Shown in pieces: positions 37,708 to 49,684 of a stretch of 64,000 nt of DNA. The notes beneath the pieces were generated by a model. That model did not search any database and was not told the DNA's origin. It saw only the letters and a list, made by a program, of their open reading frames with translations. Both the position numbers and the translations under genes were made by a program. Numbering within the stretch: position 1 is the first letter of the stretch; each line of letters opens with the position of its first letter. Location of the stretch: the NCBI GenBank assembly GCA_023079485.1, contig CM041084.1, forward strand, positions 12,646,609 to 12,710,608. Direction: 5' to 3'. The DNA is from Archilochus colubris (lineage: Eukaryota; Chordata; Aves; Apodiformes; Trochilidae).

Positions 37708-40155
37708 CAAGAAAAAAATTGTAGCTTTAAGGAGCCCTCCTAAAAGACATGACTCTTTCTCTTAACTGCTGGGTTTTTTTCACTTTATCAGCTTTCTGCT
37801 TTTTGATAGCTTACGGTTTGTTTGAATACAGTGACTTTCTGAATGCTGATCTAAAACAGAGTAAAGAGATGCAAAGGAAGGATTACAGAATGGGCTTCCT
37901 TTTGATCTTCATCCATTCAAGCTAGGTTTTTGTTCACTAATCGTGGTTTCCAGGCCTTCCAGGAAAACAGGGTAAAAATAACACAAACTCATTCTTATCA
38001 TTCACCTGTAAACAACATTTAAAAGTATATGGAAAAGAAAACCTAGTCCCTTCAAATAACCCTTCAGAAGGAATTTGCTGTGAGCAATAGGTTACTGTGC
38101 TCACCTAATTAGTTTTGAAAATATAACCAAAACTTAGAGAACTTAATTTTTTTTTCAAAATTCAGCATAGTCCTGAAGTTTTTAATAATCTCTCCATCAC
38201 AAAATGCAGCACTTTCTGGTCAATAGCATAGATGTAGGGGGAAGAACTTGTAGGATGGAAAAATCAGTGATAAGACTAACCAGGATAAATACTGGAAGTT
38301 CACTTGTTCTTGCACTTTTTCTGTCTTAGCAGTCTTTATCCATGAAAACAAAAAGAAAATGATGGGAACTATGAAGTAGCTATTACACCTTAATGCAATT
38401 TACCTTAGTCCTTTCTCTACACTTTTTTTCTTACCTTTTATATACCCGTACTATGAAGTTGAACTGAATTGTGGCACACTCCCAGGTATTCTAAAAAATA
38501 TTAATAAATATATTTAGTTTTAGCATATTGACCCTAACAACTCATTAAAAAGTTATCCACCTACAATGGTCTTCTCTTTGCAACCAGTCCTAGCAGAGAA
38601 ACAGCTAAAACAGTGCACACAAGTACCAATAACTCTGTGTTTTGGGGGTTATTAATCACTGGAAGCAGCACTTGCAACAGTGCAGTTTTTAGAGCTTCAG
38701 TGGCCGAGCCTGCTGTTTTTCAGAACTTTAGACTGCCAGCAGTTAAATTAATCTGGGTTTGCTATGGTTGCATTCAGTTTTAATTCATCAATTATTTCCT
38801 TACTGTGTTATCTTTATTTCAAGGTTAACTATGATCATGTGATATTATTTCTTCTGATTTTATTCATACTTCTCAGGAGAAAAAACCTTAAGAATTGGCA
38901 CACAAATTAACTATTGGAATATTCACATATCATGTTTTCTAATAAAAGGATAATGAAGCGTGCCTATTAAAGGAATGAAGAGGTCTTGGTTCTTCTGGTT
39001 CTATATTATCATAATTATTTTGAGATTGTTAGTAACTCTGAAATAAGAATTCCAAAGTTTGTGAGCCATATCACTATGTGATGTGAACCATCCTCCCTCT
39101 GTTTTAGAATTTCATTGATTCCTTTCAGTCTTTTTTCTTTTCTGTTTAATTCATATGTATGTTAGTGCTACACAGGTCATGAACTAGAGGGGTTGTACCT
39201 CTACATCTCAGTCCAAAAAGACATTTATGAGCTTACATAGTAACTGTGGGATTAGTTGTGCTCTGTAACTTAAAATATGCTCTAACTCCCTTCTCATCTG
39301 AGTACAAATCCCTCCCGATGCTGGGATGAAGAATATGGAAATAATTAGGGAGCCTGTGTGATGGTCTACAGAGTTCCTTCTTCAGGTGCTGCATTTTGTA
39401 TTTGTTTTATATATATTTTAAAAGTTATAGAATTAGAGACAAATCTGCTGTAACTTCAAGATAATGTGATGGGAATTCTCGGGCTGTGGTTTTCTGCTAC
39501 GGGAAGCCATTCTTTGCTGGCACTGGCAAGAATTGGAGGTGTCTGAAAAAAACAGAATACTGAAGCTTTCGTTCTTCCCAGGAAATATTTTTCCATTATT
39601 AGTAGGATATTTTTCCTTTTAAATATGTACTTATGCCAGCACCTTTCCAAACACTGTTCAAATCTGGCATGTACATACAGCTCTGCTCTACATGTCTGGC
39701 TGTAAGAGACATGATGTCAGCTTTAGTAATACCTTCCAACCACATTATCTTGCTGCTTTTATATGCTGCTTCCAGACTTTTGGAATTCCTCATCAGCTGC
39801 TAAAACACTATGTTCAGAGTGGAGACTCATTGATCATCTTAACTGCTTGAGTGGCCAGAAGTCACCTTTACTAATCACCACTATCTTTAGTCACTATCAT
39901 TGGACTAATTAGGAGCTGACAGCCTTGAACCTCTGAAAAATGCCCAACGGTTGAAAGTAAAAATAATACAAACAAATTGAATGCTAAAGTTGCTTCATTC
40001 TTCAGCAAGAAATACAAGAAGATCTGATGTTGTCAATAAATTTACACTACTCTAGGAATGTTTGTTGTGACAAAGAGAAACCACAAATAAAGAAAAAAAC
40101 CACACACCACAACAGGTTTTTTCCACCAGGTTTTTTCTATAACTAAAAGCCTTCA

Positions 40156-40175
40156 GTTTTCTTTTAAAAGAAAAC
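40156..40175. repeat. 20-bp perfect palindrome
   Basis: GTTTTCTTTT is followed directly by its exact reverse complement AAAAGAAAAC, with no spacer. The arms are a pyrimidine run meeting a purine run. Confidence 0.9.
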
Positions 40176-40709
40176 ATCTTGTGAAGCTACTTGTTATAGA
40201 CCTTTTATTTAAAAATGCATTTTAGTAACTCTGTCATTTATATAAAAGACATAAAGATGTCAAGGCATAGACTTTCAACTTTTGTAATTCTTAAAAAGAT
40301 TTTGGAAGTGGAAAGTGACTACTGTTTGTTATGAACTGTATTCATAAATCTGCCTTGGATGGACTTAAAGTTGATAAGGGTAAATGACTAATGGTCTTGA
40401 ATTATTGAACTGTTGCTTGCAGTTCATAAATAACACACTTTTAAAGCCACGTATATTTTGTATTGCAAGCTTAGGGTCTAAAAGCTCCTGCATCAAAATG
40501 AGTCTGGACTAGGTAGCTATTTCAGAAACTTCCAGAATGGGAGATGTCATATATTAAAAAGAAGCAGTATTTCTATGCCAGAAGGAATAGGCACATCCCT
40601 TATGACATGTTTATCTCTAAAATACAGTTCTACAGGAATTTACTGTGTCTCTTCCAGACAGTGGGCTGGACAAACAGTTTACCTTGAAAGAGCATAGCTT
40701 GATAAGAAT

Positions 40710-40794
40710 AAAAAAAAACCAAAAACAAACAAACAAAACCGCCCTCAATCACAACAACAAAAAAACAACCAAACAACAACAAAAAAAAAACCCA
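40710..40794. repeat. A/C low-complexity block (CAAA/CAA)n
   Basis: CAAA, CAACAA and poly(A) words dominate, with a short interruption (CCGCCCTCAATC). The complement, GTTT/GTT, resembles G/T-rich blocks elsewhere in the window (47.1, 49.92, 50.69, 54.42 and 60.6 kb). Confidence 0.85.
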
Positions 40795-41811
40795 ACACAT
40801 GGTATGAAATGTATTTGTAATCTATTTCTTCAGATTTGTTCAGATTTCTCTGCTGGTGATGCAGATATATCTGTTGCTAATCAAACTAGAATGCCGATTA
40901 AAGAATCTTAATAAAATAAACCTGCACTTAAAGCAGTTATGTAAAAGAACTGTTGGAAGGCAGTATAGCTTGGAGAGTGTATCCATGTAATCTTTCATCC
41001 TGTATAACATTCAGTAGAGGTTTAAACAGCAGTTTGTTAAAAAAAAGGGTTTGTCTTTATGCTCTGTTTGTTTTCAAAACCATTCTCCAAGTGGCAGCAA
41101 ACGTTATTTCTTGATTCTTGTTGTTTTCATTGGGATTAGTGAAAGAATTATTCCCAATTAGATCATCTTATGAAATGTGAAAAGATTTCTTATAAAGGTG
41201 GCATTGATGCTTTTGGTGATACTTTTTTAATTCATGATCTCTTCAAGTTCTGAGCACTGCTAACTTGTGTGTGTATAAACACCAGATGCCCATGAGTGCT
41301 ATCTTAATGAACAGATTTCAGAGAATAGCTTTAGCTGTGTGAACTTCATTCAAGAAGCAGGCTGCCACAGGACTGTACAAACAGCATTTTTGAAAGAAAT
41401 GTATATAACTGACAGAATCTACAGAGAGTGCCTATTGTTTACTCCGTTGCTCCTCCATATGCTTTCATCAATTCCAGATTTATTACCAATTAACTAAATA
41501 TCATTATCTCCATTTAGAAATCATGAAATTTGACAAAACCTTCTTGCACAGATACCTATTCTCTTCCTCCAGTACGTTGTCATTCTCTTAGATCAGTGAG
41601 ATACTTTTCACATGTCTTGATATTGCCATTTAAGGGTTGTGGTTCTCTTATCTTCTACTGGTTACCACCAGTTTTATTAGTAAAAAATAAGATATTTTGG
41701 ATTTGTTTCATTATCATCTCAGATATTAAGAAATCCTGATTAGAAAATTTATTTGAATATGCTTCTGAAAAGTATGTTCTGCTCCTGTTTATCCATGGAG
41801 GTTTAGCTAAG

Positions 41812-41825
41812 GCACCATCTGCTGG
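41812..41825 (-). promoter_or_regulatory. CTCF-like motif
   Basis: The minus strand reads CCAGCAGATGGTGC, matching the CTCF core except for T in place of C near the end. Confidence 0.25.
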
Positions 41826-44800
41826 TGGTTTTAACAGCAGCTGCCAAGAGAGCTCGATACAGAAATTTGTAAGGGTCAAAGTAATATTGGGGCATCATTT
41901 ATGACTTTTCTTAATGACTGGGCTGATACATGTGGCTCTGCATATATATGAAAATTTACTTTGTGTGTTACTTTCAGGATTAAGAAAAAAAATTCTTAAG
42001 GTTTTATGTCTGCGACTTAGCATATCTACTGTAGGTTTTGAAATATTTTTTTTACAGAATAGTCTTCTGTTATAATATTAATTAAAATTTTTCTTTAAAA
42101 AATCTGTAATGTGAGTCGACACTGCTTTTTGTGTCTGAGGAAAAGAAAATTTTTATGTAGAGGAACACTTCATTTCAAACTTCTTTTTAAAAGGAGAATT
42201 AAATTATTTTCGTTTTGATTTTCAGAATTATTGTTACTATACCATATAATTGATTTATTTAAAATACAAGGTAACTAAATTTTTTGAGACAGGTTTTGAC
42301 TGATTACAAATATACAGAATACAGCACAATGAAAAGACTTGATCAAAAGTTATAGTATATAATGTTTGTAACTGCACTATTTGCTTTAATATTATCTTTT
42401 TATAAAGTTCAGCATTTTTTTCCATATGAGTCAGAATTCCATGGAAAATTATTTGAATATAATTTTCAAACAGAAACAAAATATAGCAATCACTTTCTTA
42501 CCCAGAAGTTTATAAAATTCCCATATTGGATAAACCAGCAAACATTTAATAGATAGGAATCATTAACAAATAAAATACTATGTCAGAATACTTCAACCAC
42601 CAGGATTCAGGAATAACAAGCACTTATCAAAGCCAGGATCTTTGGCACTCTACCAAGCCACAATGACTCAGCTAGCAGCTAGGAAAATCAAGGGAGACAG
42701 CTGAAAGAGCATGTAGAAAATCTATCCTCCCAGCCCAGAAAATCAACAAGACTATTTTGTGATAAATACTTCAGTGTAGTGCCCTGCTTTTCATTTCATA
42801 GAGACCCTGGTGCATAGAAACTCTTTATCTGGCTCCATATTTCAAATTTCCCTTCATTGGCCTGCATACATGACCAGTAGAAATACCTGATATTCTTGAC
42901 ATGACCCAGGTGTCTTGCCCAGCAACTTTTCCTGGGTGCCTTCCTCTTGCTGTCTTCAGCACTCTGCTAGATCTCAACAAAGGCAGAAGTCAGAGCCTGC
43001 TACTCCTGCTTACCCCTAACACTGCCAATGGTTTAAGTCAAAGATAATTAAGAAAAAACCCACAAAGATTTATTTTTTTGTCTTCCTTAGGAACAAGATA
43101 CTGCATAAAACGTGTATTTAACAACAAAAAAATAACAGACACACTAGATCAGGAAATCTGTTTTCACTGCAGTCTTTTTCACATACATGGGGATTCCCCA
43201 GATGCTGGAGGTGTTTGTCCTACAGTGATTTACAGCTCTGCTGCAAGTGTATGTGTGGAGAAGGGATGGCTGGAGAAACCCCATGAAAGATGCCTGATTC
43301 TTATTTGCAGAGGTGAAATCTTCACATAGAAGATAATTTCTGATCAAATCAGAGCATTTTGGTCAAAGCAACATTAAGGATATCTTTCCATGATATTCCC
43401 TAATGCAGAGTTTAGCCCTATATTTTCTCAGAAAACCAGCACATTTACAAACGTGGGGCTTTCATGCCTTACTCCCTCAACTACAAAGTGCTCATTCTAC
43501 TCCTTAAATGCTTAAACATATCCCAAACAATTATCTTTGATTTTGGTAAAAATTCAGAGAGGGACAGTCTGGTCTATACAATCTTAGCATTTTGCATTGT
43601 GAAATTTTCGTCTGATATATACATTTCCTGCACCCCTCGGCCTCCTTCTTCAGTGTTTAAATTTACTGGCTTGTTTTTCAAGGGTGTAGAATGCAAGAAA
43701 CTCAGTGGTAAGGAAAACAAATTTGTTGGAGGTTTTGAACATGTGTCCTTTTTAAAGTTTCCTGTTGGCTTAGGTACATTGTGTTCCTCTGTATCACATC
43801 CTTTTAGAGCCATATGTGGAAGCAATAAAGTGTATCCCTGCCTTCAAAGATACAGTGTATTTGTTTAGCTAACTGACTAAGGAAAATACTATGAACTCAT
43901 TAACAATATGGTTATGTTTGGTCACTTCATTATAGAGGCAGGCTCCAGAACAGAGCAGAGGAAATATTAGTCAGCACAGGCAATGGATAACTGTCAGTTA
44001 CTAATCTCAGGATTTCTTGCCAGAGGAAGGCAGACATCAGGTTAGCAATAAAATACTTCAAGCCTGCCAGCAATTTCCATTAAGATCAGATTTCCAACTG
44101 TGGAAATGTTTGCAGATATAGGTAATGGTTGCTGACTAAATTCAAAAGGAGAGTTTTCTTCCTTAAACACAAGATAACTGCCTATTGCAGTTGCAGCTTG
44201 TGTAGGAAGAAAACTACATAGAATCAGGAACTCCGTTTTTGCAAATGTTTTTCCACCAGTTCTGTAACATATAAATGCACACCTGCACTGTACCTTAGGG
44301 GGTATTCACATCTAAAAGAAGAATGAAATTTAAAAAACACTTAAGATATCTGACCGTTCCCTCTCCATATTTCTTCAGTGTACGTCAATGAACTGGTTTC
44401 TTTGCTGTGCAAATGTATGGCATGCACTGAAGAAAGAGACCTATTTTGCAGGACTGTGAAGTGTACATTCCTTGAGCATCTCTGGTGATAATATCTTTTT
44501 TCTTCTCCATAGCAAAGAAAGGATTTATGTTTTCCTGACAGACACTATCCCACAAAAGTAACACCTGAGAATGACTGTGGCATCAGGCTAACAGATTTGC
44601 CTGTCTCATGGAGAGAGACAAATTTTAAGAAGACAGACAAGCAATAGCCCAATTATGCTACAGAAGAAATACTTAAAAAAGGAAACAGCCTAGTCCAGAC
44701 TTGGATGAAATTCACAGGAACAGAATCTGATTCTAAACTACCGTTGTGGTTTTTTTACAGGTAGAATTGGAAAGAGTTTCAAGAAACTTTGAAAATTATG

Positions 44801-47800
44801 ATCTGCTTTTTGGAATGGAATTAGGACTTCAGAAAGATTTGCAAGTGTATGGGACTCTGCCTTCTCAATCTCTAAAATCTGTCAAATCTTAGATTTTTTT
44901 CTGTGTATTTTATTAGCAAAGCTTGTTAGACTGGCAGTTGTCAATCTCTGATGTAAGAATTCTCTCTCCATGTGTTCTGACTGCAGCCCTGTATCAACTC
45001 TGCCTCAACACCTACATCTGGCATAGGCCTTGCTGCAGTAGCACATCCCATCAGAGGGTTGACAAACTATCCAAAACCACTGCCAGCAAACCCACAGCCT
45101 TATTTGTTTCAGAAGCCAGGATGTCTTTTGGTAAGTGAATTCAGGAAGAGAAAGCTGGGTTCCACAGTCAAGTCATACAAATGTGAACTCCCTATTATGT
45201 TCTTTATTATTAAATCTCTAGGTGAAGACTGAGTCTACTGAGTCTACAATTCAACAACTGGATATAAAAACGTGACTCTTCAGACTAAAAGAGATAACTA
45301 TAAAGCAGCTTGCTCCCACAGTCAACAGATCTTGTCAACATAAACACTGGAGTGTAGAAAAGCTCTTGGTGTTTTAAAGAAGTTTTCTAAATTTTTCCAC
45401 ATTAATTAATCCCTAAGTATGCATTAAATTTCCTTCTTTTGACTATAAAGGTACACAGCTCAGAATGGAAAAAGTTTGGAAAGAATGACCCAAAAATCTA
45501 GAGTCACTTAAGCTGGCTTCTTGACAGGGTTCTCAGTGTTGATAGTCATTAGTAGCTAATAATGCTGTTAATATTAGTTGTAAGTAGTAATGAGTAATTT
45601 TATTTTTTTTTATTCTTCCATCTTTCTCAGTGACTATTGGTAGTTTTATTGAAGTATATCAGAGAGGTGGCATTTCATTCACTGTCCTTTGCAGAGGACT
45701 CAAAGCTATAATAATCAAATTGAAAGAATGCTGTGAAGAAATAGATCATTCTGTGTCTGGGGTTATATTTAGAAGATTTGTGGTGAATGTGAAAAAGGTC
45801 ACAGAGGTATTGCTATCTGAGAGTAGAAAATCATCTTTCTTGAACTGAATCAGTAAGTCCTTATGAAAACAAAAGCTTCATATATATACATCTTTATGGT
45901 TTATATCTTCTAAGACTTATGGTTGCCCCAACTTAAGATGAGGCACTTAAACCTCGTAACCAAATGTAATTTTCCTTTATTTTAACTAAATCTTGTTACT
46001 TTTCATTATTTTCTTTGAGTGTGGCAACACTGTTCTGAGTCTGAACAATGATGCATATTCCATGATGTGTCATTTTTCTTTGGTTGTCCTTGTCTGTTCA
46101 GCTACTCTACTTGTTCAGCTGCTACTCTGTCACTGAAAAAGACTGTCACTGTTCCATTATGAAGGGCAGATACTATGATAGAAATATATAACAGTAACTC
46201 TTCTACAAAATCTTAAGAGATCTCACACCTAGAGTTATTTTACACTACAAATGCAATTTTACAGATCATTAGTCCAGAATGTGAGCTACTTGTTTGATAA
46301 AATGAAGTTAAAAGTCTGGTATTACTTCTGGTAGAAAAGTATAATATGCACACGTGCTGTAATTACTTTTTGTTGGAAACTCATAAGCATTATTATATCT
46401 GCACATTTACACTGTATAATTAAAAACTCAGTATATGGCATTGCATGGACACTAGTTCTGTGCAGTCTATAAGCTCTAAATTAGCTGCTGAAATATAATG
46501 CATATATATGGACAGGTGAAACAGATATGTAAAAATAGAAAGCTGCACAAACACCTGGTGCTGTCAAAATACAGCAAGCTTCTTACCAAGAAATTCCAAC
46601 TCGTGTTCAACAGTTATTGTACTGAATATGAAAAACAGAGATTATCTTTGCAGCTATGAAAATCAGCCTTGAATTTCAAACTACTCACAAACAGAATTGT
46701 TTTGGTTTATTCCACTAGAAGACTTGCTATATATACTGTGTATTTTTTTGTTGCTGTGAGAAAGCAGGAGGTAATTTATGTCCTCAAAAATTACATACTC
46801 AGGTCCACTATATTGAACTCAGTCCTAAATGCACATAACTCCTGGGAGTCAGCATAACTGCTCTGATTGATATCATATATGGTTATGGCTGTTCATTTAC
46901 CCATCTTTCCAAAGGAAAGGAAAGACTCAATTTTTTGCTTGTCTTTCTCCCAGCTGCTACACAGATATGAGACAACTAGGTTTGAGTAGTGTTCACTCTC
47001 CTCCCTATTTGCCAAAATTAGACAAAGCATCCCTTTTGTCTTCAGAAGTTTACAAAAGCCAATTTTTAGTTCAGGATGAGGATGTCAACTTCCTTTTACA
47101 AATAACAGGAAAAAACCACAACAAAACCAACAAAAGCAACACACACACACACAAAAAGCCCCAAACCAACCCTAATAGTCCATTTGAGAAAAATATATTT
47201 CATTAGTTCAAACACTATATAAAGATGAAATTGTTGGGTTTATTTTGTTTTCAATATGCTGTTGAGGGTTTCCCTGTCAAAATGCTCAGGCAATGCCAGA
47301 AATATTTTCCTTTAAGGTTGAAAATTCCCAGCATACCATAAGTGTGCCCTGAAAAAAAAACAAAAACAAAAACAAAATTCTGTTCAGCTTTCTTTAAACA
47401 AAAACCAATGAATCTGCATTCTGACCATGTTTTCTAGGAATGAAGAATATGGTATGTGTGTATTTTCTGACTAGGGCACTTATTAAGATTTTAATTTACT
47501 GTCAAGGACAACTCACCATATCAAGATGAAACTATTTTATGATTCATTTACCAAGTGTGACTGAGGCAGCAGAGATTAATTTAATCTTTGGTTGTGAGCA
47601 TTAGTATTCACAAAGAACCAGAAGCACAAATAGAAAAATTCAGTCTTTCTTTTTTTCTGCAGGGATGTATTTCATGTTCTGTGTAGTGAAGATCACATTG
47701 AGATGCAGACTTTTAAACATCTTTATGCTAAAACAGAAATACTGAATTGAAATAATAGCACTTGCAAAGATCTACTGCTGCTCTTCAGAGATAGACGAGT

Positions 47801-48003
47801 GAAATATTGTCAAAAATATATACAAGTGTAATAGTTACACCTTGAAAGAAATGTTTTACTCCAGCACTTCCTGCCATTTATCATTTGGCTCAGGAATGAT
47901 ACAGGGTGTGTGTGTGTATTCTAATCTTGATTTATAATAGATTTAGAATGGATTGAGGAAGGAATAGAAAATTGTAATTTACAGTAATTTGGGAAATTTT
48001 ATG

Positions 48004-48480
48004 TGTCCCATATTGATTTGATTTACTGGCCAGGGCAAACCAAAACCCAGAGAAGAGAATTTCTCTCTGTAACTGCCCTCCACCCCACCAGGGGAAGATA
48101 AAAGGGGAATGAGGAACAGATACTTTAATGGTTGGAAGTTAAAACTAGAATAAGTTTAATCAAGGAAGGTGCAGTGTTAGATAGGACAGGGAACAAATAT
48201 GGTAATATATACAAAAAACTGATCTCGATGATCCCTCATATAAGTGGCCAAAAGTCCTTCAGGTCGGGGCCAACTCTGGAAAAGGATCCCCAGAGTCAGA
48301 TCCTACAAAATATGTGGTGAGCTGATGACAAAGGTTTCTCCTGATTTCTGCAGATGTGAATGGACTAAAGATGTCAGCAACAGAACTGGTCAAGAAAACA
48401 GTATTTAAGAAAGTGATTTGTACCTCCTGAGGACTTTTCCCCAAGACCTCGGTCTCTTATAGTCATCAAGTAAGCAGAGT
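48004..48480 (+). mobile_element. Old solo LTR-like element related to the 4.27 kb copy
   Basis: It starts TGTCCCAT, continues with GGCCAGGGCAAACC, then a CCCTCCACCCCACC segment, and then AAAAGGGGAATGAGGAA. After that come a TTAAAACTAGAATAAGTTTA-type segment and GATCTCGATG, in the same order as the related words in the 4.27 kb element. CpGs are few (GATCTCGATG, AGGTCGGG, CCTCGGTC), fitting an older, decayed insertion. No retroviral frame is present. Family and the right boundary are inferred. Confidence 0.5.
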
Positions 48481-49434
48481 AATGATGTTAAACATGCATT
48501 ACAAGGGATGACTAGAAACCAGTGAAGTTACAGATTCAAGCAGGAAATACATTCAAGGATATAATAACTCTGTTACTTCATATTTGATCTAAGGTTTTTC
48601 TTTTATTCTGGTACCAATTTTGCATTTCAGTCTAGACAACCTTCAGCAGCTGCATGTATATTTTAAAGCTCTGCCTCACAGAATAGCAGACTGACTTTAA
48701 ACCACGGCTGGCTAGGAATACTGAGTGTTGCTGGCTGTGTAAAGCAAGCTAATTAAGTAAAATACTGATTCTTTAACTTTCATAGACACAGCTATATGAC
48801 ACTAATAATAGCGTGGAGACAGGAGATAGTAGAGGAGACTGAAATAAAATGCATATAATCATTTAAGAGAAGCTCATTTAATTTTCTGTGTGTATTTAAA
48901 TAACCAAGAAGATAATTGTTGTATTTGTACTTCTTCAAAAGGAATAATAGAATGAAGCTACAGAGTAGAGGGTAAGCAGATTCATTCAATAAAAAACAGT
49001 ATTTCACAGCTAAATTAAACATGATGAATTTTTAATCCACATTACATATATTAATCCTAGATTACACAAAATATTCTACCTCTTACAATTCACAGTATGT
49101 AGTTAGATGTCCTGTTGTTAATTTATTTTTATCTTCCTATGCCATACATTTACTACCACTTCAGTTAAAAACAGCATCTGAATTTGTAGAGAGGAAAATT
49201 TGGAAATATTTTATGTATTGAAAGAAATGTGGTCTGGTTTATTTTCCTGTTCTTTCCATATTTCAACACATAGAGTTGAATATTATAACATTGGTGGGAA
49301 TTATGAGAGACTTCTCATTCAACCTTTTGAATAAGAGAGGGCACGGCTTTACTGAATTAATTACTGCTTACAATAGGTCATAGAAGAGGGAGACATTCAG
49401 TCTTGATTTTGCAATATTTGTTTGTAAGCTATGA
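48481..49434. other. Unique AT-rich non-coding DNA
   Basis: Nothing was recognised. Confidence 0.6.
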
Positions 49435-49684
49435 CTTTTCCGAAAAGTATCACCTCCTAAGAAGAATGTGCATCGTCATTTTGAAAGTAACGTTCAACAG
49501 CTACAGCAAGATCAACCGTCAAGCCTTTCCTTTGCCTTCAGGTCCTCTTTTTCAGTGAGAAAACTTCAAGAGGACTTGCATGCATCAAGAGAAAAGCAGC
49601 ATGCCTTGCTGACACGTGGTGGCAAGGTTCGTTTGTCAAAGTACAAGAGTTCAAACCAGGAGACTTATTCATTATACTTAAAGT
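49435..49684 (+). other. CpG-retaining open frame, possible exon or conserved element
   Basis: The plus strand is open for 83 codons. The deduced peptide is Gln, Ser and Lys rich, with SPPKKNVHRHFES near its start, a QQLQQDQPSS stretch, and a basic tail (KVRLSKYKSS). Six CpGs in about 200 bases are unusual for the surroundings. Two acceptor-like tracts (TTTGCCTTCAG and CTCTTTTTCAG) lie inside, and no good donor closes them. There is no ATG at the head of the frame. I recognise no family; it may be a conserved non-coding element instead. Confidence 0.25.

Larger units (their letters stand above)
37158..48003. other. Long unique AT-rich non-coding stretch
   Basis: No gene or named transposon was recognised over almost 11 kb. 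It contains an A20 run (37688-37707), a 20-bp palindrome (40156-40175), an A/C-rich low-complexity block (40710-40794), a CTCF-like motif (41812-41825), a hairpin (41980-41999) and short CA and GT runs near 47143 and 47907. The part 42600-43020 is somewhat richer in GC but has no recognised identity. Confidence 0.6.

Noticed and set aside
43574..43825. Hydrophilic 83-codon minus-strand frame overlapping a 134-codon plus-strand frame
   Set aside because: The two strands exclude each other in practice, and neither has a recognised domain or clear splice signals.
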